The notes beneath the pieces are model-generated. The model saw only the letters and a list, made by a program, of their open reading frames with translations, was not told where the DNA came from and searched no databases. DNA of 64,000 nt from an uncultured Clostridia bacterium. GTDB taxonomy: Bacteria; Bacillota; Clostridia; Christensenellales; Aristaeellaceae. Both the position numbers and the translations under genes were made by a program. The stretch's first letter is position 1, and the number at the start of each line of letters is the position of its first letter. The DNA lies in contig CAKUCW010000007.1 in assembly GCA_934643825.1 (NCBI GenBank), positions 1-64,000 on the forward strand, written 5' to 3'. Positions 32,029 through 39,721 of the stretch are shown here, piece after piece.

Positions 32029-32716
32029 ATCGTGTTTCCTCCCGCATGATTTCAATACGTTCCGAGCGCAATGCCAATATATACTCTTCAAATGTCACAC
32101 CAAGTTCCGTGATCTCTGCCGCCGCTTCTTTTCCAACATAGCGAAGATGCCACGGCTCATAGATATACCCGGTAATTCTCGTTTTTCCTTTCGGATAACG
32201 AATGATGAAGCCATATTCCGCACAGTGTTCCGCTGCCCAGATTCCTTCCGGAGATTCGCCGAACGCTTCCGTCAGTCCGGTTCCCTTCGTCGTTTCTCCT
32301 TCGATATCCATCGCCAATCCCGTCTGATGTTCCGAATAGCCGGGCTTCGCAACGCTGGCGTTTGCCTGCTTTTCGTCCATTCGGTCCAGCTTTCGCTCAA
32401 AAATTGCTTTTTGCGTGGAATAACTGCGGAATCCGCTCGTTGCATACAGCGTGATTCCGTCCTCAGCCGCCGCTTTAAACAGTTCTTCCAGCGCAGCCGC
32501 GGCTTCCGGGCGCATATAGATATTCTCCGAAAGCGACTCTCTCGTCGGCTGTACATCCGGCTTGACCAACGTGACCGGAACGGACGGCGCCTTATGATTC
32601 TTGTTGACCAGAATCAGCGTATCTGTCGGATCCTGATGTGGCATCATATACCCCCAAGATTCAAACATCATCGCCGCACCCAGCGTCAGCGACGCAATCG
32701 TTCGTATGGAAAGCAT
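32009..32716 (-). CDS. D-alanyl-D-alanine carboxypeptidase, M15B/VanY type (copy 1)
   Basis: 235 aa, a paralogue of the following gene. A hydrophobic N-terminus (about 5-25) looks like a signal or anchor. Catalytic motifs: TSGFRSYSTQ, YSEHQTGLAMDIEG and EPWHLRYVG, with zinc ligands His, Asp, His. The two proteins are similar throughout the catalytic domain but clearly diverged in the N-terminal part, so the duplication is not recent. ATG at 32716 follows AAGGGGA. Confidence 0.9.
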   Translation of the reverse strand: MLSIRTIASLTLGAAMMFESWGYMMPHQDPTDTLILVNKNHKAPSVPVTLVKPDVQPTRESLSENIYMRPEAAAALEELFKAAAEDGITLYATSGFRSYSTQKAIFERKLDRMDEKQANASVAKPGYSEHQTGLAMDIEGETTKGTGLTEAFGESPEGIWAAEHCAEYGFIIRYPKGKTRITGYIYEPWHLRYVGKEAAAEITELGVTFEEYILALRSERIEIMREETRYEQVDP

Positions 32717-32734
32717 ATTCTCGTCCCCTTTACA

Positions 32735-34510
32735 TCAGTCCTGCCATGCAACCGCCTGTTCACCCAGTTGTGCAATCAAACGTCCGTACAGCTGTTCATC
32801 TGCCATCGCGCAGACTTCAATGCCGTCTGCCGCATATTCTTCGCTGAGCACTTGTCCGTCCTTGTGTATTTTAGCGAGCAAACCACCCTGCGCATACGGA
32901 ATGATCACCTTCATCGGGCGCGATACACCGCGAAGCTCCGTCCGGATGCGTTCCAGCAGTTCGTCGAGTCCTTCTCCCGTTTTGGCGCTGATCGGCACTG
33001 CGCCCAACAGCTTGGATGGATCCGCATCCAGCAGGTCTGCCTTGTTGAACACATCGATCTTCGGCTTTTCCGCTGCGCCCAAGGATGCCAGAACTTCCAG
33101 CACCACGTCATGCTGATGAAGCATGTCTTCCGACGCACCATCCGAAACGATAAGCAGCACATCAGCCAGAAGCGCTTCTTCAAGTGTCGAACGGAATGCA
33201 TCGACCAGCGTATGCGGCAGTTTGCTGATGAATCCAACCGTATCCACCAGCAGGAATTCTCCGCCCGTCGGCATTTTTACCGTGCGCACAACCGGATCAA
33301 GCGTTGCAAACAGTTTGTCTTCCGCCAATACACCCGCACCGCTGAGCGTATTCAAAAGCGTCGATTTGCCGGCGTTCGTATAGCCGACCAACGCCACAAC
33401 CGGCACTTTATTCTTCTGTCGCTTGGCGCGGCGCAGGCTGCGCTGACCGCTCAGTTCATCGATTTCCTGACGCAAATCGCTCATTCTCTTGCGAATGCGC
33501 CGTCTGTCCATTTCAAGACGGGTTTCACCCGGGCCTCGCGTGCCAATTCCGCCGCCCAGTCTGGACATCGCAACGCCATGACCCAGAAGCCGCGGCAGCT
33601 GATATGCCATCTGCGCCAGTTCAACCTGCAAGCGACCCTCTCGCGACTGCGCCCGCTGAGCAAAAATATCAAGGATCAGCGTGGTTCGGTCAATGACCTT
33701 TGCGCCACGAAGAACTTCTTCCAAATTACGCGTCTGTACGCCCGTCAGCTCATCGTCAAAAATGACGACATCCGCTTCTCTTGCCTGCACAGCCAGCGAA
33801 AGCTCATCCGCTTTGCCGCTTCCAATATACATCGCCGTATCCGGACGCGTCTTTTTCTGGAGCATCGTTCCGACGACGACCGCGCCTGCGGTTTCCGCAA
33901 GCCGCGCAAGCTCACTCAGCGATTCTTCACTGTCCAGCCCGACTAAAAATGCGCGTTCCGTTTCTTCCTGCGTGCTGTTTGGCGCACCAATCAAAACCTC
34001 ATGATCCGCCTGCTCAATCGCATCCATCCACGACCTCTGCGGAATTCTGCGAACAGGTGTAATATCCGTCAGGTGAATCCGATTGAACCCTCCGACATAT
34101 TCGCCCAGAAACGCCGCCTGTATGCCGGTTGCATGGTCATCCTTCGCGCCAACCGCCGCCATCGCATCAAAGTGCATGGCACGCAGAGAGCTGAGGTCTA
34201 CATCCGAAAGCTGAGGATTTCCGCCCGGATGCGTATGGATACAGCGCACCATGCTCAGCCTGCGCGTGTTGCGGCGCAGATGAATATCCTTCAGCTCAAC
34301 GCTCCCCGTTCCGCCAATCGTGATATCCAGCACCTCGCCGCTTCGGGAAATGTACATGCTGATTTCACGGTTGATTGCGCAGGTAAATGCAGCCAGCACA
34401 TCCAGCAGCTCGGCAGGCGCAAAAACCTCCGCAGGGATTTCGAGGTCATACAGGGTCTCCAACTGCGCAAGCAGCGAATCGCGTATGCCCTCCTTATTGC
34501 CATAGATCAT
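32735..34510 (-). CDS. hflX: GTPase HflX with N-terminal RadC-like JAMM domain
   Basis: 591 aa. Residues about 185-591 are a normal HflX: glycine-rich GGGIGTRGPGETRLE, G1 GYTNAGKSTLLN, G2/G3 DTVGF, G4 NKAD, G5 SAKTGEG. HflX binds ribosomes and splits stalled ones. The first about 150 residues form an added domain with the JAMM metal signature: Glu49 (NREISMYIS), His92 and His94 in CIHTHPGGN, Ser102 and Asp105 (LSDVD). Spacing H-x-H-x7-S-x2-D is the same as in RadC. Its function in this context is unknown. ATG at 34510 after AAAGGAG; 12 bp after the cysteine desulfurase stop. Confidence 0.92.
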   Translation of the reverse strand: MIYGNKEGIRDSLLAQLETLYDLEIPAEVFAPAELLDVLAAFTCAINREISMYISRSGEVLDITIGGTGSVELKDIHLRRNTRRLSMVRCIHTHPGGNPQLSDVDLSSLRAMHFDAMAAVGAKDDHATGIQAAFLGEYVGGFNRIHLTDITPVRRIPQRSWMDAIEQADHEVLIGAPNSTQEETERAFLVGLDSEESLSELARLAETAGAVVVGTMLQKKTRPDTAMYIGSGKADELSLAVQAREADVVIFDDELTGVQTRNLEEVLRGAKVIDRTTLILDIFAQRAQSREGRLQVELAQMAYQLPRLLGHGVAMSRLGGGIGTRGPGETRLEMDRRRIRKRMSDLRQEIDELSGQRSLRRAKRQKNKVPVVALVGYTNAGKSTLLNTLSGAGVLAEDKLFATLDPVVRTVKMPTGGEFLLVDTVGFISKLPHTLVDAFRSTLEEALLADVLLIVSDGASEDMLHQHDVVLEVLASLGAAEKPKIDVFNKADLLDADPSKLLGAVPISAKTGEGLDELLERIRTELRGVSRPMKVIIPYAQGGLLAKIHKDGQVLSEEYAADGIEVCAMADEQLYGRLIAQLGEQAVAWQD

Positions 34511-34522
34511 GAAAGCTCTCCT

Positions 34523-35632
34523 TTAATTTAAAATGCGACACAACGCATCCACGGTTTTTAGAATATCCTCTTGTGTGTTTTCCATGCCGAGCGAAAAGCG
34601 CACATCCGCTCCCTCGGGAACGCGCATCGCCTGAATCACATGCGACCGCTCCATCGCGCCGGCTGCGCACGCACTGCCTGCCGACGCCGCAATGCCTTCC
34701 AAATCCAGCCGCATCAAGAGCATATTCGTATCTGCGTCAGGAAACGTTACATGCAGCGTGCCGGGCAGGCGATGATTCCGCATTCCGTTGATTCGTGCAT
34801 GAGGAATTCGCGCAAGAATGCCCTCTTCAAAGTGATTTCGAAGCGCTTCAAGCCTTGCGTTTTCCGCCGCCATGTTTTCGCATGCCAGCTGCAATGCCCG
34901 CCCCATTCCGACAATGGCGGGGGTATTTTCCGTTCCTGCACGCAGTCCCTTTTCCTGCTCGCCGCCATAGATCAGATTGGTGATATGAACGCCGCTTTTG
35001 ATGTACAGCGCCCCGATTCCTTTGGGACCATAAAACTTGTGCGCCGCCATTGAAAGCAGATCTACACCCAGTTTTTCTACGTCAACCGGAATATGCCCGA
35101 CCGCCTGTACGGCATCCGTATGGATCAAGGCACCGTTTTCGTGCGCTATTTTCGCAATTTCAGCAATCGGCTCAATCGTTCCCACTTCGTTATTGGCAGT
35201 CATCACAGACACCAGACCCGTATCCGGGCGCATCACTTGCTTAACCTTTTCGGGCGAAATGAATCCATATTCATCCGGCTCGACATAAGTCACGGGGTAT
35301 CCCATCTGTTCAAGCGCCGCACAGCTATTCAAAACTGCATGATGCTCGATCTGCGTAGTGATGATGTGGCGTTTCTCTTTCAATGTCCGCGCAATGCCGA
35401 ACAGCGCCCAGTTATCCGCTTCCGATCCGCCGGCAGTAAAATAAATCTCCCGCTCACGCGCACCGATCGCCCGAGCAACCTGTCTGCGTGCCGTATCCAC
35501 AGCAGAACGCGCCTGCCTGCCCGCAGCATATAACGAGCTGGCATTGGCTGCCTTTTCCATAAAATACGGCATCATCGCATCAAGCGCTTCTCTTCTCAGC
35601 GGCGTTGTTGCCGCATGATCCAAATATACCAT
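34523..35632 (-). CDS. Cysteine desulfurase, NifS/IscS-like
   Basis: 369 aa PLP enzyme of class V. MVYLDHAATTP opens the protein; NEVGTIEPI (about 147), the Schiff-base lysine in AAHKFYGPKG (about 197) and the active-site cysteine loop SAGSACAAGA (about 318) are visible. It releases sulfur from cysteine for Fe-S clusters, tRNA thiolation or cofactors. The ATG at 35632 has GAGGTG 9 nt upstream and is preferred to an upstream GTG at 35644 that overlaps this site. No iscU, sufU or trmU gene is adjacent, so the acceptor is unknown. First gene of the operon with hflX. Confidence 0.92.
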   Translation of the reverse strand: MVYLDHAATTPLRREALDAMMPYFMEKAANASSLYAAGRQARSAVDTARRQVARAIGAREREIYFTAGGSEADNWALFGIARTLKEKRHIITTQIEHHAVLNSCAALEQMGYPVTYVEPDEYGFISPEKVKQVMRPDTGLVSVMTANNEVGTIEPIAEIAKIAHENGALIHTDAVQAVGHIPVDVEKLGVDLLSMAAHKFYGPKGIGALYIKSGVHITNLIYGGEQEKGLRAGTENTPAIVGMGRALQLACENMAAENARLEALRNHFEEGILARIPHARINGMRNHRLPGTLHVTFPDADTNMLLMRLDLEGIAASAGSACAAGAMERSHVIQAMRVPEGADVRFSLGMENTQEDILKTVDALCRILN

Positions 35633-35668
35633 TCGATTCGCCACCTCAGCATACAGCTTATCTATTTA

Positions 35669-35697
35669 ATTTTAACCCCAACCCTTTTTCATGTCAA
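35669..35697 (-). promoter_or_regulatory. Sigma-A promoter of the desulfurase-hflX operon
   Basis: Minus strand TTGACA (35697-35692), 17 bp spacer, TAAAAT (35674-35669), 37 bp before the ATG. Confidence 0.83.
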
Positions 35698-35765
35698 CCA
35701 CAAATCCATTTTCGGCACTGACCACGTTTTTTGCTCCGGGGGTTTAAAGCTAAGTGCAATACGCT

Positions 35766-35796
35766 AAAAAAGGCGTGCATGACAGCCATGCACGTC
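35766..35796 (-). terminator. Rho-independent terminator of glyA
   Basis: Minus-strand stem GACGTGCATG (35796-35787) with CATGCACGCC (35781-35772, one G-C mismatch at the base), loop GCTGT, then TTTTTT. It lies 12 bp after the glyA stop. Confidence 0.85.
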
Positions 35797-35808
35797 TTTT
35801 GTGGTTTC

Positions 35809-37062
35809 TTATTCTCGCACGCATCCCTCATACAAAGGATGCTTAGCGCAGATTTCAAGCACCTGCGCTTTGACCTCCGGCAGACAGCTCTCTCCCTCGT
35901 GAATGACACGGGTAATCAGCGAAGCAATCTGCTTCATCTCCGCTTCTTTCATACCCCGTGTGGTCACGGCAGGCGTACCAATGCGCACGCCGCTGGTTAC
36001 AAACGGGCTGAGCGTTTCCTTCGGAATGGTATTCTTATTGACCGTGATATTCGCCTGACCCAGCAATGCTTCAAGCGCTTTGCCCGTTACACCTGTACCT
36101 GTCAGATCCAACAGCATCAAATGGTTGTCCGTTCCGCCGGACACCAGCCGAATCCCTTCCTTCGTAAATTCCTCAGCCATGGCGCGGGCATTGAGAACAA
36201 TCTGATGCTGATACGTCTTAAACTCAGGACTCATCGCTTCCTTGAAGCACACAGCCTTGCCCGCAATGACATGTTCAAGCGGGCCTCCCTGCGTTCCCGG
36301 GAAAATGGCTTTGTCGATTGCCTTTGCATATTTCTCCTTGCAGAGAATCATGCCGCCTCTCGGACCGCGCAGCGTTTTATGCGTGGTGGTCGTCACAAAG
36401 TCAGCATACGGAACAGGGTTTGGATGCTCGCCTGCCGCAACGAGTCCCGCGATATGTGCCATATCGACCATCAAAAGGCAATTTGCTTTATCTGCGATTT
36501 CGCGAAGTCGCGCAAAGTCAATCATGCGCGGATAAGCAGATGCACCGGCAACGATCATCTTCGGCTTAACATCCAGCGCTGTCTTTTCCAGCGCATCATA
36601 GTCAATGACTTCCGCCTCTTCCGTGACACCATAGGGCACAAAGTTAAAATATTTGCCGGACATATTTACAGGGCTTCCGTGCGTCAAATGACCGCCATGC
36701 GACAGATTCATGCCCATAACCGTATCTCCCGGTTCCAACATGGCAAAATAAACCGCCATATTTGCCTGTGCGCCGGAATGCGGCTGAACATTGGCATGCT
36801 CAGCACCAAACAATGCTTTTGCGCGTTCACGTGCCAAGTCCTCTACAATATCCACATACTGGCAGCCACCATAGTAGCGCTTTCCCGGATAGCCTTCCGC
36901 ATATTTATTGGTCAAATGCGAACCCATCGCTGCTAAAACGGCGTCGCTTACGAAGTTTTCAGAGGCGATCAACTCAAGATGCTCTCTTTGACGAGTCAGC
37001 TCCTTGCGCATTGCCGCGCACACTTCAGGATCCACAGCTTCAATGGCTTTGAAATCAATCAT
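35809..37062 (-). CDS. glyA: Serine hydroxymethyltransferase
   Basis: 417 aa. The family signatures are plain: ELIASENFVSDAVL (about 30-43), NKYAEGYPGKRYYGG (about 52-66), NVQPHSGAQAN, NLSHGGHLTHG and the PLP-lysine segment TTTTHKTLRGPRGGMI (about 224-239). It converts serine and tetrahydrofolate into glycine and methylene-THF, feeding one-carbon metabolism. The ATG at 37062 follows a modest ribosome site (AAAGGG). Monocistronic with its own promoter and terminator. Confidence 0.97.
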   Translation of the reverse strand: MIDFKAIEAVDPEVCAAMRKELTRQREHLELIASENFVSDAVLAAMGSHLTNKYAEGYPGKRYYGGCQYVDIVEDLARERAKALFGAEHANVQPHSGAQANMAVYFAMLEPGDTVMGMNLSHGGHLTHGSPVNMSGKYFNFVPYGVTEEAEVIDYDALEKTALDVKPKMIVAGASAYPRMIDFARLREIADKANCLLMVDMAHIAGLVAAGEHPNPVPYADFVTTTTHKTLRGPRGGMILCKEKYAKAIDKAIFPGTQGGPLEHVIAGKAVCFKEAMSPEFKTYQHQIVLNARAMAEEFTKEGIRLVSGGTDNHLMLLDLTGTGVTGKALEALLGQANITVNKNTIPKETLSPFVTSGVRIGTPAVTTRGMKEAEMKQIASLITRVIHEGESCLPEVKAQVLEICAKHPLYEGCVRE

Positions 37063-37095
37063 CGCTTGTTACCGCCCTTTCAATATGATGTTCAC

Positions 37096-37124
37096 ATTAT
37101 ACGCGCCAAATTTAGCGAAAGCAA
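37096..37124 (-). promoter_or_regulatory. Sigma-A promoter of glyA
   Basis: Minus strand TTGCTT (37124-37119), 17 bp spacer, TATAAT (37101-37096), 33 bp before the ATG. The rest of the 363 bp gap up to rnfB holds the repeat copy B, a terminator, and a weak hairpin near 37181-37196; no gene is seen. Confidence 0.82.
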
Positions 37125-37290
37125 GACTCCAAGCCTCTTAATTATCGACGGAATCCAAACGCAAATTCCTTCAAAAAACAGGTGAGAACCGCCTGTGATT
37201 CCGCAATAATCTGAAAATAGTTAAGGTCTATTTATGCGGGCAATTTGAACAATTTCAAGCGTAGACAAAAGGAAGTTGAGCAAGTCATCA

Positions 37291-37367
37291 CATCCGCCGC
37301 ATTTTTGTAAGCCTGAACGTTTTGTGCACGCGAGCGATTTTTCGCAATTTTCGATGCATAAAACTAA
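37291..37367 (+). repeat. Intergenic repeat, copy B
   Basis: About 77 bp aligning by eye with copy A at 29401-29479. Shared blocks are CGCCGCA, TTTTTG, AAGCC, GCACGCG, CGATTTTTCGCAATTTT and TAAAACT. It leads directly into the rnf terminator, the same relation as in copy A. Confidence 0.5.
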
Positions 37368-37394
37368 AAGGGAAGCCGATTTGTTCAGCTTCCC
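37361..37394 (-). terminator. Terminator of the rnf operon
   Basis: Minus-strand stem GGGAAGC (37394-37388) with GCTTCCC (37376-37370), 11 nt loop, then TTTTAGTTTT. It lies 32 bp after the rnfB stop. Confidence 0.75.
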
Positions 37395-37425
37395 TTCTTG
37401 TTGTGTCGCTCAGCCGGGCGTACGC

Positions 37426-38511
37426 TTACTGATTAACAGGCGTCTTTGCGGCGACAGGAGCCTTCAGCGCAGCCGGGGCTGCCGGAGCCTTCTTCACCTT
37501 GTCCAGCTTGTTGCGCGGAGCACGGCGGTCGCGCATGGTGATCGCCTTCTTCGGGCACTTTTCGGCGCACAGACCGCAGCCCGTGCAGGCGCCAAGCACC
37601 TTATGCGGCTGCTTGAGCGCACCTTCGATGGCATCGAACTTGCACTGCTTGGTGCAGAGTGTGCATCCGACGCACTTGTTCGGATCGATATAGGCTTCCT
37701 TACGGCTCTCGAAATCCGCCTGCATCGCGCCGGTCGGACAAGCGTCCGCACAAGCCATGCAGCCCACGCACTTCTCGTAGTCGATCTTCGGCACGCCATT
37801 TTCCATCTCAATCGCGCCAAAGTTGCAAGCCTTTACGCAAGCTTCACAGCCGATGCAGGCACGGTCGCACTTTTCCTTCAGAGCAATGCCCTTCTCCGGA
37901 TTGTGGCAATCGACCTCAACCTTGCGTCCAGCCGGGCGCATGGTCAGAACATGCTGCGGGCAGGCAGCGACGCACTTCTTACACGCCTGGCACTTTTCCT
38001 CATCGACAACCGCGATCTGCTTGATCGGATCGATGTGAATCGCATCAAACGGGCACGCACGCTCACAGGTTCCCAGACCCAGGCAGGCATAGGAACACGC
38101 CTTCGTTCCGCTGTTGACCATTGACGCAGCAACGCAATCGGTCATACCCTCGTAGATGCCCTTGGGCTTGCAATGGTCGCCGTAGCCCTGGCAGGCAACA
38201 GACGCAACCATGCGAACGGACTCATTCACCGTCACGCCCATGATTTCCGCCATCTTCGCGGCGCACGCGGGACCGCCGACGGCGCAGGCGCCGACCTCAG
38301 CCTTGCCCTCGCCGACCGCAGCAGCATAGCCGTCGCAGCCCGGAAAACCGCAGGCGCCACAATTCGCGCCCGGCAGGCAAGCACGCAGCGCTTCAACTTT
38401 TTCATTGGTGGGCACTTTGAAAACGCGGCCGGTGACGCCCAGCAACGCGCCAAAGATCAAGCCCAAAACGCTCATCACAAGCGCGGCAATCAGAATTGCA
38501 CTAACACTCAC
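37426..38511 (-). CDS. rnfB: Rnf complex subunit B, iron-sulfur protein with extended cluster array
   Basis: 361 aa. One N-terminal membrane helix (about 3-25), then the 4Fe-4S domain NCGACGFPGCDGYAAAV (about 50-66). After that come six ferredoxin-like cysteine groups: CLGLGTCERACP, CQACKKCVAACP, CIGCEACVKACN, CVGCMACADACP, CVGCTLCTKQCK and CTGCGLCAEKCP, giving about seven clusters. The C-terminus is a basic Ala/Pro/Lys tail. RnfB takes electrons from reduced ferredoxin in the cytosol and passes them into the membrane complex. Start GTG at 38511 after GGGAGGAAA. Last gene of rnfCDGEAB. Confidence 0.95.
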   Translation of the reverse strand: MSVSAILIAALVMSVLGLIFGALLGVTGRVFKVPTNEKVEALRACLPGANCGACGFPGCDGYAAAVGEGKAEVGACAVGGPACAAKMAEIMGVTVNESVRMVASVACQGYGDHCKPKGIYEGMTDCVAASMVNSGTKACSYACLGLGTCERACPFDAIHIDPIKQIAVVDEEKCQACKKCVAACPQHVLTMRPAGRKVEVDCHNPEKGIALKEKCDRACIGCEACVKACNFGAIEMENGVPKIDYEKCVGCMACADACPTGAMQADFESRKEAYIDPNKCVGCTLCTKQCKFDAIEGALKQPHKVLGACTGCGLCAEKCPKKAITMRDRRAPRNKLDKVKKAPAAPAALKAPVAAKTPVNQ

Positions 38512-38536
38512 GTTGGTTTCCTCCCTCGCTTTGCGA

Positions 38537-39112
38537 TTAGATCAGACCGCTGAAGCCGTTAAAGGCAACAGCCATCAGACCAGCGGTGATCATCGCGCCG
38601 GTGAAACCCTCCATCCACTTGGGCATGTTGTTCAGTGCCAGACGCTCGCGGATACCCGCAAACAGGCAGATGGACAGCGTATAGCCCAGCGCGGAAGCCA
38701 CGCCATTAACGACAGAGAGAATCAGATTGTAGCCTTCAGTGACGTTCAGCTGAGCCACGCCCAGAACCGCACAGTTCGTCGTGATCAGCGGCAGGTAGAC
38801 GCCCAGCGCCTGATACAGACCCGGGGACATCTTCTTAATCGCCATTTCAACGATCTGCACCAGAACGGCAATGACCAGAATGAACGCGATGGTCTGCAAA
38901 TACTCAAGTTCCAGCGGGATGAGCAGGAAGGTATTGACCAGATACGCCACCAGCGACGCAACGGCCATGACGAACGTAACCGCCATGCCCATGCCGAACG
39001 CCGTTTCCAGCTTCTTGGAAACACCCAGGAACGGGCAGATACCGTAGAAGCGGGACATCGCAAAGTTATTGACGAAGATAGACCCAATCAGGATCGTAAG
39101 AATTTGATTCAT
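38537..39112 (-). CDS. rnfA: Rnf complex subunit A
   Basis: 191 aa, six membrane helices. The N-terminal ILIGSIFVNNFAMSRFYGIC (about 6-25) includes the conserved Cys that, with its counterpart in RnfE, holds the membrane 2Fe-2S cluster; NCAVLGVAQL (about 110) is the second conserved Cys. RnfA and RnfE are homologous with inverted topology and form the electron and ion path across the membrane. AAGGAGGAAG precedes the ATG at 39112, 12 bp after rnfE. Confidence 0.97.
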   Translation of the reverse strand: MNQILTILIGSIFVNNFAMSRFYGICPFLGVSKKLETAFGMGMAVTFVMAVASLVAYLVNTFLLIPLELEYLQTIAFILVIAVLVQIVEMAIKKMSPGLYQALGVYLPLITTNCAVLGVAQLNVTEGYNLILSVVNGVASALGYTLSICLFAGIRERLALNNMPKWMEGFTGAMITAGLMAVAFNGFSGLI

Positions 39113-39124
39113 ATTCCTTCCTCC

Positions 39125-39721
39125 TTACGCCTTCTTGGGCAGCAGCTTGTTCATCAGTGCAAGCGTCAGACCCAGTACGATAAAACCGCCGGCAGGCTTG
39201 ACGAGAATCCCCATCGGCAGATAGCTCTCCGGCATCACCTGCATGCCGAAGAACGTGCCGGAGCCCAGAATCTCACGGATCGAGGAGATCAGCGTGATGG
39301 CGAGCGTGAAGCCCAGACCCATACCCAGACCATCCACCACAGAAGCAAGCGGCTTATTCTTGAAAGCAAACGCTTCCGCACGACCGAAGATGATGCAGTT
39401 CACGACGATCAGCGGAATGAACACGCCCAAAGACGCGTCCAGCGCAGGCAGGAACGCCTTGATCAGCAGCTGCACGATCGTAACAAAGGTCGCAATAACC
39501 ACGATGAACGCCGGAATACGGATCTCATCGGGAATCGCCTTGCGCAGAAGAGAAATAACCAGGTTAGAGAAAATCAGAACAAAAGTAACCGCCAGACCCA
39601 TGCCAATACCGTTGCTTGCCGCCGTTGTGATAGCAAGCGTCGGGCACATGCCCAGCACCATACGGAACGTGGGGTTCTCGTCGATGATGCCGTTCATGAA
39701 GATTTTTCCATATTTCTTCAT
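39125..39721 (-). CDS. rnfE: Rnf complex subunit E
   Basis: 198 aa, six membrane helices. NPTFRMVLGMCPTLAITTA (about 15-33) and VNCIIFGRAEAFAF (about 107-120) carry the conserved cysteines. It pairs with RnfA. The ATG at 39721 follows an AAGGAGG inside the end of rnfG, and the rnfG stop is directly adjacent, so translation is coupled. Confidence 0.97.
   Translation of the reverse strand: MKKYGKIFMNGIIDENPTFRMVLGMCPTLAITTAASNGIGMGLAVTFVLIFSNLVISLLRKAIPDEIRIPAFIVVIATFVTIVQLLIKAFLPALDASLGVFIPLIVVNCIIFGRAEAFAFKNKPLASVVDGLGMGLGFTLAITLISSIREILGSGTFFGMQVMPESYLPMGILVKPAGGFIVLGLTLALMNKLLPKKA

Noticed and set aside
31255..32716. Vancomycin-resistance cluster suggested by two VanY-like genes
   Set aside because: No ligase, VanH, VanX or two-component genes are nearby; the flanking genes are hflX and a cyclase-family enzyme.
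37125..37290. Possible riboswitch or small gene in the gap between glyA and rnfB
   Set aside because: Only a weak hairpin near 37181-37196 is seen; no known aptamer landmarks and no open frame with a ribosome site.
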